Below are positions 13,601-26,200 of a DNA stretch of 64,000 nt, piece by piece. Position 1 is the first letter of the stretch; the number at the start of each line of letters is the position of its first letter. Under the pieces are notes generated by a model. It made no database searches. It saw only the letters and a list, made by a program, of their open reading frames with translations, and was not told the origin of the DNA. Position numbers and translations under genes: made by a program. The stretch is from Opisthocomus hoazin (lineage: Eukaryota; Chordata; Aves; Opisthocomiformes; Opisthocomidae), in assembly GCF_030867145.1 (NCBI RefSeq), contig NC_134433.1, positions 13,033,216 through 13,097,215 on the forward strand, written 5' to 3'.

Positions 13601-14263
13601 CACTGTGAGAGACTAAAAACAGTTTTGACAAGTATTATACTGACTTCAACAGGGTTACAAGTTTCAGTCTTGAAGACTAGCACACAGCAGCAGGGGTTTT
13701 CTGTTGTGGTGTCCTGTGCATCCAAAAGATCCAGCTCTTAAGCCAGAATTTAGAAAAGCATCAACATTGTTAGTGGACACGTGACAAAATCCACTGGGAT
13801 TTTTAAAATGCCTGGGCATTCAAAGCTGTTGCTTCCCACTTAAACTGGGCTATTGGGCATTTAATCAGGGGAGCAGAGAGCTGGTCTGATTGTCTAGCCT
13901 TGCTCTGCTGCTTGCAGTCACTGCAAAGAAGCAAAGTTTAAATTTGACACCTAGGTGGTCTCATTCCATCTTCAGTTGTCTAACTGCTGTTAACAGCCTG
14001 ATCCTCAGGTCTTCTGTGAGTTGGGGAAGCTGGGTGGAAACAGATCCTGAGTTTCAGGTGCGTTAATAAGAGTATTTTCAAAAAGTAAAGTGTATTTTTT
14101 TCTTACTTTTAAAATTCTCTAGTTGAGACCAAATTAAACAGCATTCCAAGTGAAAACAGCAGAGGCAAGATTACTGACACCAGCAGCTCTGTCGGCACAG
14201 GCAGCACCAGCAGTGCTTGCGGTGAGCTCTTCAGCAGCGCGGGGAGCAACCACATGTGCAAAG
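7642..14263 (+). other. ITGAE: ITGAE exons 1-6: signal peptide and N-terminal propeller part
   Basis: Exons: 7642-7675, 11117-11231, 12234-12331, 12765-12835, 13371-13488, 14123-14263. The start [12 protein letters not shown] gives a hydrophobic core, then a polar VKSMRS before FNVD, which aligns with the mature human N-terminus (AAFNVD). Exon 2 has an NTT sequon; exon 3 aligns with the human segment beginning LLVTSPRT and keeps its Cys; exon 5 encodes [12 protein letters not shown], matching human TGTCSLLGPDLR. Exon 6 is a Ser/Thr/Gly-rich lead-in. Its donor could be at 14222 or 14264; both keep the same phase and differ by 14 codons. The polar end of the signal peptide is unusual, so an alternative first exon remains possible. 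Confidence 0.85.
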
Positions 14264-17200
14264 GTAGGTACAGGACATGAACAAGCATTGCTTCCTTCTG
14301 CATTAGCTGAGTTTGAAGCAGCTTGCATTCATCTGATGAGAGCGAGCTTGGGAGGGAGAAGGTTGAGGTTTTGAAGGTTATTCGTAATGGCAAATTTCAG
14401 TCATTATTGCAGTCTTCATTCACTGAGATTTTTAAAAAATAAAACCTGTCACTACAGCGAAGACCACATCGTCAGCTAGACCTGCTTTCAGAATGGCTGG
14501 ATGGTGCTGGTGCTGTAGTCAAATTTTTGGTTGTTTAATAATATGTCAATGTTCTTGAACCTTTGCTAAATGTCAGGTTGTTTAGGTGTCCCTTCAGTTG
14601 TCCTCTTAAATTTAACTGTATTGACAGAACTGGGAGCAGAGGTTGCTGTCATCCTGGGTGGATCAGAGAACACCAAGCCAGATGATTTCCAAAATGCCAA
14701 GACATCTATCCTCAATATGATGAAGTCAATGTGGCAGAAATGCTCGAAGGTGTGTGAACCTCCTCAGAGTCTCATAATCTGACAGGCAGGATGGATCAGA
14801 GCTCTAATGAAGAATGGAAAGTCTCCTGGTTCACATAATTATTGCTTTTTAAACTTTACAGTGATGCTGGTAATAATACTACATAGTCTAGTGCAAGAGT
14901 TAAATGTTAGTGAGCCAAGGAGGAGGCACAGCTGAAGAGGGAAGTGGAAGAGCTGGGAGTGGGTTTTCATGCCAGAAGCACACAAATCTCTCGGAGCACC
15001 TTGAAACAGTACGCACAAAAATAACGACTGAGGTTTATAAGCCATTACTTTAAATGATTTAAATAAATCTGGGGACAAAGTGAGGCTGAGCCATGTTGTC
15101 ACAAAAGGTCTAGCAAGATACAGGAAACTCAGGCAGAGAAATCATTGTCATGAGCCAAACAAAATGAAGTCAGTTCCTGGAGCTGATCCAGAAGGGATCA
15201 CCAGAATACAAATGGGTGATGGAGACAGAGGGATAAAGACAGTTGATCTACCTGTTACTTGCAATATATGCTTTCTGTGTTTGTGCAGTAAATTTTTTGA
15301 CTAAAGTTGATACTCTGAGGGACTTAGGGATCCTGCCCTAGATCTTGTCTAACCAGCTCTAGCTTTTCCACCTGCTTTCTCCAGATCAGGTTTGCTGTGG
15401 TGCAGCATGGAGCACAGATCCAAACAGAACTGAGTCTGCAAGAAAGCTGCGACAGACTATCTGCTTTCTTCAAAGTCCTAAACATCAAGCAGCAGAGCTC
15501 ACAGACTGACATTGCAGGAACACTACAGCACGTGTTGTGAGTTCACGTGTCTCAAGAAGCTCTGGAACATTCAAGTGATTGCTTGTGTTTTTTGTGCATC
15601 AATCCAGCCCCCTGCGCCTCCTCTCTTCTTTATCTCATACTCTTGAAGCTCTCATCTTTCCAATATTCCTCTTAGTGACAGGCTCTGCCAGCTGAGGCCT
15701 GTGAATGGGTCTGTCTTGGGGACCATCAGGTCAACAAGGAGAAATATCCGAAAGGCAAAGTGTGAAATCCTTCCTGGCTGACACAGGGGCTTCAGAATGA
15801 ATATTTAGTCACTTAGGTCTTGCTTTAAGCATGTGTTCTTTTGTAGACCCAAGGCCTTTCCCATGTTTTTTCACTGATATCTGATTCTGCTGCATCTCTG
15901 GGAGTCATGCTTTCCCTCTTGACTCCATTTCCTTCTCAGTAACATGAGTCTAACAATATTGACCCGCACTGTAAAAATGCCCTGTATGCTACTTGTGAAA
16001 GTGCTTGTGAAGTCAGAGCTACCAGTTGTGGACAGCCAATATCCCTGGAAAGCATAAATCCTTGTGCATGTTTGCCTTGCACATCTGTACTCTTGTGGGC
16101 TGAGAGCTCAATGAACGTCAGCACCCTGCTACTAACTCTGGCATTTCTAGCTTTGCAGATGTGGATTGTCCCGTGAAATATCTCTCAACTTCTGTTTCCA
16201 CAGGGATAAAGTCTTTGATACAAGCCGTGGCTCCAGCCAGACTGATGACAAGATAATCATTGTCATGGCATCTGGGCAAGTGTTTTTGGAAAACCAAAGA
16301 TTGAGAAGCGTGATGAACTCTCTGGAAATGGCTATGGTCAAACTCTATGCTCCTAGGGTGAGTGGGAAGCACCGTCAAAGCCACACTTTTTTGCATCAGA
16401 ACACATACCTCAAGGAGTGATATTTCTGTCCATCCCATGTGTCTGCTCTTATGCTTTAGCAGTGGGTGGAAGAAAAAGTAGTCATGCATTAGACATGCAG
16501 GATGTCCAATCTGAGATGCCCTGACTCCCTGCATTGACTCAGGCCTCCATCTTCTTGATCCCAGAGAGCTGATTTTGGATGAGGTTAAGGAATACATCCT
16601 ACAAACAAAGATGCTTAAGTTGTGTATGTCTTGTGACTCTAGAGGTTTTATTAGTTTGTTGGGTTTTTTTGCAAATAAGGGATTTCTGTGGAATCTAGGA
16701 TCAGGGTTGCTTTACCAGGATTTCAGAAAACTCTATCCCTTTTCAGGGCTTTCAAGTTTTTACTGGCAGTTTGGGAATTTGTTGGTTTTTTTTGTCTGTG
16801 TATGAAACATCTTCAATCTCTTCACCTGATGGCTTTTCTGTCTAGATTGGAGAGTTCATTAGCAACCAGTGGGTCCCAGAAGAGTTGCAGAAAGTTGGAA
16901 GTGACTGGTTTGTGCTGTCCACATATGAAGATTTTGACAGTTTCCTTTCAGAGTTGGAGAGAGAGACTCTGAGTGATGCAGGTAGAAGAAATCTGACACC
17001 TGGCACATATGTCTTCTCTGTAACTTATAGAGTGGATCTGTGATGGTGGGTAGTTTCATTGTTCAAGGAATGTAGATACATCTCCAGATCTTAGCCTGTT
17101 CTTCTAGTCACTTGCACAGCAACATCAAAACAAATAAAAGTGATTCCTGTTACATTAGTTAGGACTCCTCCTCAGCCAACCCACTGGGAGGACAAGAGAT

Positions 17201-20200
17201 CATATTCTGTATCTGTGACCTGCAGCCGTAACATCAGTACAACAAGACAGATGGGCTGCAACTGGGCCTTTACAATACGCACAATCACCACATGTTCAGT
17301 GTTTCTGTTGTGATATGCTTCTGGGTGTGCTCAGAGCAGTTTGTTTCTGTTCAACTGTAGCTCTATTTTTAAGATGGAGTCCTGATTCCCACAGCCTTCA
17401 AAACTCACAAATATTTCCATAGCACCTGTAGTCTTGTGCCTGAAAGCAATATTGACTGCAGGAACGAGGAAGAGTTCAGCTGTCAGGCAGCAAGGCGCAG
17501 GAAGACTGCGTAGGCAATAACGCAAGGTTTTTGTTCACCTTTTGCTTTCTCTCCTACTGCCCTGTCATCTGTGCTCAAACTTGTTTCCTGTTGCAGCTGC
17601 AAATATTCCAACTGAAGCACCAGAGCACAGAAACGCTGATGACAGCGGTGACAGCAAGCTCCCTTCCTGGGTGGAGGAGGACAAAGAGGAGGAGGAGGAA
17701 AATGACTTGGGTACGTGGTGAAGTTTTTTTTGGCAGAATTGTGCCATGGACTGTCATGGACTGACAAAGTCTGGGGGATTGCTGTACCGTGAGCTGTCAG
17801 ACCTGAGCTGTAGCTTACGCTGAAATGACAGCTGAGCAGTCTTGGTGCAGTTCAGTTGCTTGTTTGAGTGAGATTACTTGTGCATTGATCGATAACACTG
17901 GATAAAGAACTTGGTCCTGACAAAGACTGCTGATTGCCTTCTCCTCATTCCTTTACTTTTCATATCCTGGGCAGCTTCTGGGAGAGAGATTGCTTTTATT
18001 CTGGATGGATCGGGGAGCATTGAGCCAGAGGATTTTGAAAGAGCAAAAGCATTCATCCACAAGATGATGAAAACACTGTATGAGAAGTGCTTTGAGGTAC
18101 TCTCTACTCTCTTTCTTTAGCAGGCTAAAGAATGTGCTGTGCTTTATTTAAGCTGCCTCTTCACCAGAATTTGGGACTATGCAGGTTTGTTTCCATTAGG
18201 ATGGAAAAGCATTTCCACAACTTGCATGTATTCTCGACATAATTTTGCTTACGTCTTAGCAGTACGTTCCCAGTCTTGATCCCAAGAACACTGTAGATAT
18301 AAAAAGTTGGATTTGTATGCTCAGAAATCCCTAGCTCTGCTACGCTGCCATGCTTGGAGCCCAGGGAGCACCATGTCTGCTTTCTTGTAAGGTGACAGTC
18401 ATGACTTTCTTCTGGTTTCCTGACCCTATTCCTGTATTGTAATTGGTACCTGCAATCACAGAAGTGCCAGTCAGACTGGCTCTTCAGCCATGCATCTTAC
18501 CAGTCTCCAGTCACGTATTCTGCGTGAAGGAACTCTACTGCTTTCTCCGCTGAGGCTGAGAAGTGTGATCCACACACCAGCTTTAGGAAAGCTTCTAACT
18601 CTCAAATGCTCCAAGCATCAGCATATTTCAACTTGTTCTTTGCATAGCAGAAGGAAGAAACGTTATGTTATGTGTAGTGCAAATACAAAATGCAGAAATG
18701 GTCCCATTATCCAGACTGTCTTTGATAATCAGATCATCATGGAACGGGAGTATTCTAAGTAAAGATAATGGGAAGCAGGGAGCAATGAAGGAACAATTCA
18801 GTAATGTCACAGATATTACCGTGTGAAACCTGCACGTGAGCCAAACACAGCAGGAAAATGCAAGGACTTAAAAACAAATCACTGTTTCCCAAAACAATTT
18901 TTCTTTTGGTACTGGTAGTGGTTTCATTTTCCTCAGCTATAATATACTTACAACGATCTCTTGTGTCTGCACTAGACATATTTAAAAGCCACTTTCTCCT
19001 GAAAAAATTTTCCTTTCTGCGTAGTCTGGCTAATGTTTCTGTTTGGATTTTTGAGCTAATTGTTGCAGAGAACCCTTTTTCTCTGAATCCACAGTTGTCA
19101 CAAGCCAAGTGCTTATCTATTCTTTCCTTCCAGTGCAATTTTGCAGTGGTACAGTACGGATTTGAAATCAGAACTGAGTTCGACCTGCGAGAAAACTGGG
19201 ATCCTCGTGCCACCCTCCAGAAAGTACTTGATATCGTGCAGGTTTGCAACGTGACAAAAACAGCATCTGCCATGCAGCATGTGCTGTAAGTAACAAAGAA
19301 AAGAGCACAAGACATTAAGGAGATGAATTTCTGGGGCGTTTCAGGAGTAAGGAAGAGGGACTTCTATGGACATTCAGGTCATGAAAGCAGTCATTTATCT
19401 GGCAATGGTTGAATGGCAGGCTGCACTACCGGTGGCATGGTTCAGAGCGTTATAAAAGCTAGCTGTCAGTGCCTAATTCTTGGTGTGGGGGTGCTCAGGA
19501 AGCAATATAAAGGCAGGCAGCACTTGGTATTTTTAATATGTGTGAATATGAAAGAAACTGTCTTGCCTCTTTGCTGTGACTGTTAGCTGCAAGCGCATAG
19601 TTCAACAAGTCTCTTCCTTCTATCCCAAAGAGGGAAGCTTAAACTCAAGACTCTTCCCTCTATCCCATGGAGGGAAGCTTCAGCTTTCATCCAAGTTCTT
19701 TGTTTTAATGTTTTACCAGGGATTCTGTCTTCACTGAAAGTCACGGGTCCCGCAAGGATGCAGCCAAGGTCATGATTGTGCTCACAGATGGGGAAATACT
19801 CCTGGATGAAATGAACTTGACAACAGTGATAAATTCACCCAAAATGGCAGGAATTGAGCGTTATGCCATTGGGGTAAGTTGGGAATGTACTTGGATTGTA
19901 TCTTCCTTCCATTTCTTGGCAGCACTGGGGACAGAGAAAAGGAGAAACTGATCCATGCGTGGTTCCAGTAAATAAGGGAAGAGACATGTATAAAATAAGG
20001 AGGTGAAAGAGAAAGTTATGTTATGAACTGGTACTATAATCTGTGTAGCATCTATTACATGCCCTAGTTTGTTCCTTCTGCCACCGACCACATTCAGTGC
20101 CCTGTATCCACTTACTCTCAGACTTTTCAGAACAGAGTAGTGCTTTCAGTAGATCAGACCGTCTCGTTCTTCCTTGTACAAGGTTTAGAAAAATCTTTCT

Positions 20201-23200
20201 AGAATACTGAATCTAGCAAAGTACTTAACCTTAGTCAAGTCTAGCTCCACAAAGTGTGATTTATGTTTCCTTATCCAGGCTATTCTGGAAAATTTCAACG
20301 TGATAAATATAAATGAAAAGGTTTTCTGACCTACCCACCCAAGGACAAAATAGCAGAACCGAGGAATCATTGGTCAGTGCTTGCTAGCGATCGCAGTCCT
20401 CCTGACTGAGGACGAGGCCAAGAATTTAAAGCTACCTTCTAGATGAAGTGCATGCTTAAAATTTTAAGTTTTTCAGAACAAAACTTCTGATATATTCTTA
20501 ACTTGGCTAGCAAGTTAGCCTCTTTGTGTGTTTTTCAACAAGGCTTTGTCCTGAAGTCTGAATTTTGGTTTCAGACATGCTATATATGTCCTCAGATAAT
20601 CTTTCTGCTATCTCTTTTTATTCTTTCAGAACAGGAAAACATTCAATTTTATGATGTCTTGTAACTTGTTGATTTCCAAAATTAATTCTTGGGTGCAACA
20701 ACGGTATATACACAGAACACGGCGCCAGCCAGTTACGTGAAGAGGTTTTGTGAAGGTTTGGCTCCAGGAGACACTGAGCCTGTCCAATTAATTGACTGCC
20801 AAACCAATTGCTATTTCTGAGTTTACACATAGTGGCTGAAGCTGAGGTTTTTACCACAAACTGTTGAATGAAGTAGGTGGGGTAAGGAGACTCTAAAGGC
20901 TGCTTCTTTTGATTGATTTGCGTCCCTTCTGCAGGTGGGAGATGCCTTCAAAAAACCAAAGGCCCTAAATGAATTGCGGCTAATTGCTTCTGGTCCAGAT
21001 GACACTAATGTATTTCAGGTGACCAATTATTCAGCATTAGATGGGCTGCTTTCAACCCTGCAGCAAAGTATTATTGGTATAGAAGGTAAACAGCAACCTT
21101 TCTATTTCTTTAGTACCTTTTGAGAGATAAGGAGAAAGTGGCTTACCCTGTTTCTGTTGCATCCTCAGGTACACAGGGTGATGCTCTGGAATATGAGCTT
21201 GCACAAGCTGGTTTCAGTGTGCAGATCCTGGATAAGGTAAATGTTCTGCATTTAACCCTGCTAAACGGTTGTATGCTGTGCTGCTGCTTCAATACTTGTA
21301 AGGATTCAGGAGGTGTCCCACAAGAAAAGATGGTGGTACCCAAGTGTGAGGCCCATCTAGTCAAATCTCCTTTGCAAGCCACTGCTTGCTTTGAATGTGT
21401 CAGATAAGCAAAAATACCACTTCTATATAGTCAGACAGTAGTGAATTTTATTTTAAGATGGTATTTATCTCGTGTGACTCCTGTTCTACTACTGGATCCT
21501 TTTTATTCCACTGGGCAAAAGAGCTGTCTCCAGTTGACAGCTTTGATTTTGCTGGCATCCGCGTTTCTAATGCACAAGTCAGGGGTTCCATCATGTTGCA
21601 GATAAAATAATTCTGCTCTTTCAGAATCCTCTGGCTTAAAACCTTGGTCCATCCAGACAAGAATGATCTCTGTCCTTGTCGGGAGTGGGAAATAGTGGAT
21701 GCTGAGGAAGCTAATGAACATTCGGCAGCCTTGGCTGCAAGGACAACACTGATCCAGTTTTGCGAAGTGCCTCATGTAGTGAGTGGGGAGATGGGCAGCT
21801 GTTCTCTGATGCTGAGCAGTCACCTTGTCTGTCCTCAATATCTGGCAGGAGCTGGTAGAACTGCCCAAGCTATGGGGTCCAGGAAAGAGTAGCAGGACTC
21901 ATAAGCCAGAAAACATTGCTCCTTACTAAACTGCTCTGCAGAGTGCTAGAGGCAATTGTGCCGTGTTCATCTCTTCTAATTTGCAGTATGTTACTTCTGC
22001 AGCAAGTCTTAATGTTTGGTGCGGTGGGGGCCTTTGACTGGTCTGGTGGAATTCTGCTGTATGATCTGGCAACCAAGACGGCTGTTTTTCTGAATGAATC
22101 TAAAGAAGCAGCTGAAAAAGCAAAATACAGCTACCTAGGTAATCAGTTTACCCTTCTCTCTCAAATGACAGCCTGACAGCAGTTTTGCTTAGTTTGTGTT
22201 TAGTGCAGCATGATGACACTGACAGGATTTACCTGAAGAAGGCCACCCCCTGCAGCGTCTTACTGGATTTTTAATATTTTCTCTAGCAAGGAAAGAGATT
22301 CTCATGAAAACACTCTCTGTCTCCTTTTTTGGGGGAATATACGACTTGTTTTCTCTGATGAGTTATGATGCCTTGTGGTATTATTAACACATACAATTTG
22401 GTTTCACTGTGTAAGAATACTTGCAATGAAGGGCATTTTTGAGAGCTGATAAAGAAAATATTTCCCTTTTTGTGAGTGTCTAGAGAAGAAATAGCTTGTG
22501 AATCATTATTGTTCTTGGCTTGCTGACAAATAAAGCCTTGCTTGTTCACCCCAGTGCTTTGTAGCCTCATGAGCCCTGTATCTGCCGACTCTAGCCTTGG
22601 CTACAAAGTCTTACCAGGTAATGTGAGGTGCTGTGGACTGCTTGTGCTAGCATAATCCTTCTCCCATTACCTCCCTCTTACAGAAGCTCCATAACAGATC
22701 TCTTTTTGCTTTCTATAGAGTATAGTTTTTCCTTCACTTCTCTGAAGGGTCATAAACCTTCCAGCTTGCAGATATAATAATTAAAAAAAAAAAAGTGTGT
22801 ATGTTGGATAATCACTCAGGAAGTATGGCAAATGCTGAGAAAAGTCATAAAGAGTTCAAGCATATTTTTTCAGAGCAGTAATTTATTCAATTACTCTACA
22901 GGCTGCTAAGAGATGAAAACCTCAGCTTTGCTGGCTTTTCTCTCAGAACAGTTACCTGCTATTTCCTAATCAATATTTTTATGATATGTTCTGTAATCAA
23001 AACCATGGGCCACAACAACTAGACATGGTGGGAACTCTTGGATCTCATCGAATACGTAGGTCTATGTCTCAGACCAAACTTTGAGGGCTTTTTCCTTCAG
23101 GCATAGAGTATGGCAGTGATAATGTATGCTATTTTTGCTTCTTATGCGAATGCACCAGGGTACAGTGTGGCAGTGGTACGCACAGAATATGGACCCTTGT

Positions 23201-26200
23201 ACATGGCTGGAGCTCCACGGCACAGCATGAGAGGGAAGGTGTTGGTGTTTCAGGACGGCCGCTTAAAACAAACCCTGCAAGGAGAACAGGTACAGTGCCT
23301 CGCTCACCTGGGCCAGTCAGATCGGGGGGGGGGGGGGGTGGTGGTGTGTGTCAGGTGGGCTGCACGCCTCTCCTTCACTCAAACAGCAGCTGCGTTTTCT
23401 CCTCCAAACACACTTACACTCTTACACAAGCATCTGATTTAGCTAGATGTGGATTACGCAGTCTGTTCACTCCATAATGCTTTGGGAACATCAGAAAAAA
23501 TCATGAAATTTGGACAAAGACTGGGAAAAAATGTAGGTAAACGAAGTGTACTATATTTATGTTCTGTTCTCATGGTTCATGGGGTAAGATTTTGTCAACT
23601 GTGGTATTCTTTTTCCTCTGTCAAACTGTTGAGTAATGATTTTGTTACTGCTAAACTGGTTACAGGATCTGTCCCCAAGGATGGCTGTAATAAAATAAAT
23701 AATAGGAAATGATCCACATATAAGTAGATATGTGATGCTTTGTTCTAAAAATTGCCTTACTGCTGCAAAGGACACCAATTCTACACAGCTATATATAGAG
23801 AATTCCAGTGAAAGAGCTGCTTGTCTTTTTCTGGAGCACAGGTTGGATCTTATTTTGGATCTGAGCTCTGCCCACTTGATGTGAACCATGATGGGGTGAC
23901 AGATCTTCTCCTTGTTGGAGCTCCGTTTTATCACATTCAGGGGGAAGAAGGAAGAGTTTACGTATATCGCCTGGAGACAGAGGTAAAAACACTGGTAGCG
24001 TAAACACTCCGTGTTGGGGATTTTCCAACCATGCCTAAGTAGTGACAAATAAAACATTCCTCCTTTGTGCTCTCACTGAATGTGCTCTCCCTGTATGGTA
24101 GAGGACTGCAGGATGAAGCCAGAGGTCCTCTCTTAGTCGTTAGAATATAAAAGAGAAATAACTAAAGAAATAAAACCGTTCTGTAGCTAAGGTATATTCT
24201 TACCACAATGTGATAAAATCATGTCTTCTTCATCTACATAGGCAACTTGTTGGTGCAGAGCTTGCTCTGCAAGCAGTGTTCTTTGCAGTGCTTGCAGTAA
24301 ACGTGTGCATGGGTAGCTGCGAAAACTTTGCTTCCCAGGACCTGCAGAAAACAAAATGTTTTGTAGGCCCAGCTACAGGATCCGTTACACAATATACAGA
24401 ATATAAGTTATAAGTTAATTGCGTCATTTTGAATGACAAGTGAAATTCAACAGCAGACCAGGAGAAAACCCTCTTCCGTACGCTGCTAAAAGTTGCTCAG
24501 GGCACGCACAGGATGGTTGGAAGCGAAAAACAACAGCCTGGGCATCTGTTTGAATTCAAATAGCGTGCACCCTCTTGTGGCTTATTTCTGTAGTCGGGCG
24601 GAGAAGGTGGGCTGCTTTCTGCTGTGAAACAAGCCGGGGATCAGCTCGATCTGCGAGGGATTTAAGAAAGGCCAGTGCTGCAGTGTGTCCGCTTGCATGG
24701 GGCTGTCCAGAGACACACTGTCTGTGCGAGAATTTGCATGCTCTCGATGCAGAAGGATCAAGCTTTTGTTCCGAGAGTCAACTGTATCTTGAACTTCTTA
24801 TATTGTTTAGGGCTTCATTGTTCATGTTTAAGCATTATAGGTGTGCAGTAAGATTTTGTTTGTTTGTTTTTTGTGAGAGCTACTCATGCTATATTTGCTA
24901 TAAATCGATTTCCTTCTTGGATGTTATTCAGAATGGTTCATTCACCTTGGAAGGACACTTAAACGCGCAGGTGACCTCTCCTGTTGCGAGGTTTGGGTTT
25001 ACTGTGGCTAGCATTGGAGACGTCAATGGGGATGGATATGAGGATATTGCAGTTGGAGCCCCCCTTGAAGATCAGCTTTCCATCAGTTCCTCGTTTGGCA
25101 GCATTTACATCTTCAATGGTGATAAAGACAAGATCAAGAGCTCTTTTTCTCAAGTACGTGTCTTCTTGGGAATTACCTCCACTACCCCACGAGAGGGGAG
25201 AGCTTGTGTTTTTGTAGAAGATGCTAGGAGGAAGGACTTCCACATTTTATTTGCATTGATGGGTGAGAAATTTGCCGATGTCAGGTGGTTTATCTGACTA
25301 CACAGGTTTCTGCAGCAGAGCTGCTCCTTGATTGTAATTATTCACCTGCCTGCTTAGGTCAGGGAGCTGGATTTGGGTGCTGCCTATAGAACAGCATAGC
25401 CTTTTGCAAGCCGGCCCGTCCATTATAGGAAGTTAAGAGCCAGTATTTTGCATCTCATGAGTGTTACAAAATCATCTTTACAGCAGCCTGGTGAAAAGAA
25501 GTGTATTTTCCAAACGGCAAGAGAGATATCCTGGCTTACATTTGTTGATGTTCCCTCCTCTTTTAGAGAGTAAAGGCCTCTGAAATTTCTTCAGGACTGC
25601 AGTATTTCGGTCAATCCATTGATGGTGGCTTTGATTTCACTAATGATGGTCTCCAAGATATTACAGTGGGATCACTGGAGAACGTGATTGTGCTCCGGTA
25701 GGTAATCACTGTAATTTTTTAGTGTGCTGGGGAAATGCTTCAAAGACAAAAATAGAATCTGTGTTGCAAGCACTGTGTAATGATTCTATTTTTAATTCAG
25801 CATCAGAGGGACATTAAAAAATATTTCCCAGTGCTAGAAATTATATGAAATGTAAAGCCTTTAGTTCAAGTTGCAAGGGCTTTTCCCTAAAGCTTTGAAC
25901 AAGTCTAAAGCTTTGAACACGTATGAGAGAGTGACCATGAACTGATCAACAGATCTAGGTCTAAGACCTTGATGTCTGCGATTCAGCACTGATAATGTAG
26001 GTCATTTAGGCAAAAAAATAATTTCTTGACAGAGACCATACTTCATGTTCAATCAGGCATCTGGTAGCTGAGTGACCCGTGGAGTTCACAAAGGCTAAGA
26101 CATGGCAGACGTTTGATTTTGTTCTTGCATTCTGTATTTGAAAAAAAAATTGTAGATAAAGAGAGAATTTGAACAGCTAGATAATGTGTTTATCTAATGG

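Noticed and set aside
14628-16981. Idea that exons 7-10 are the tail of a separate, broken integrin gene
   Set aside because: No second propeller, leg or TM exons precede them. They are spliced in phase between exons 6 and 11 of one continuous ITGAE, so an internal duplication is simpler.
24575-24931. Open reading upstream of ITGAE exon 20
   Set aside because: The frame continues upstream into intron sequence by chance. A good acceptor at 24930-24931 and the match to human alpha-E define the exon start.
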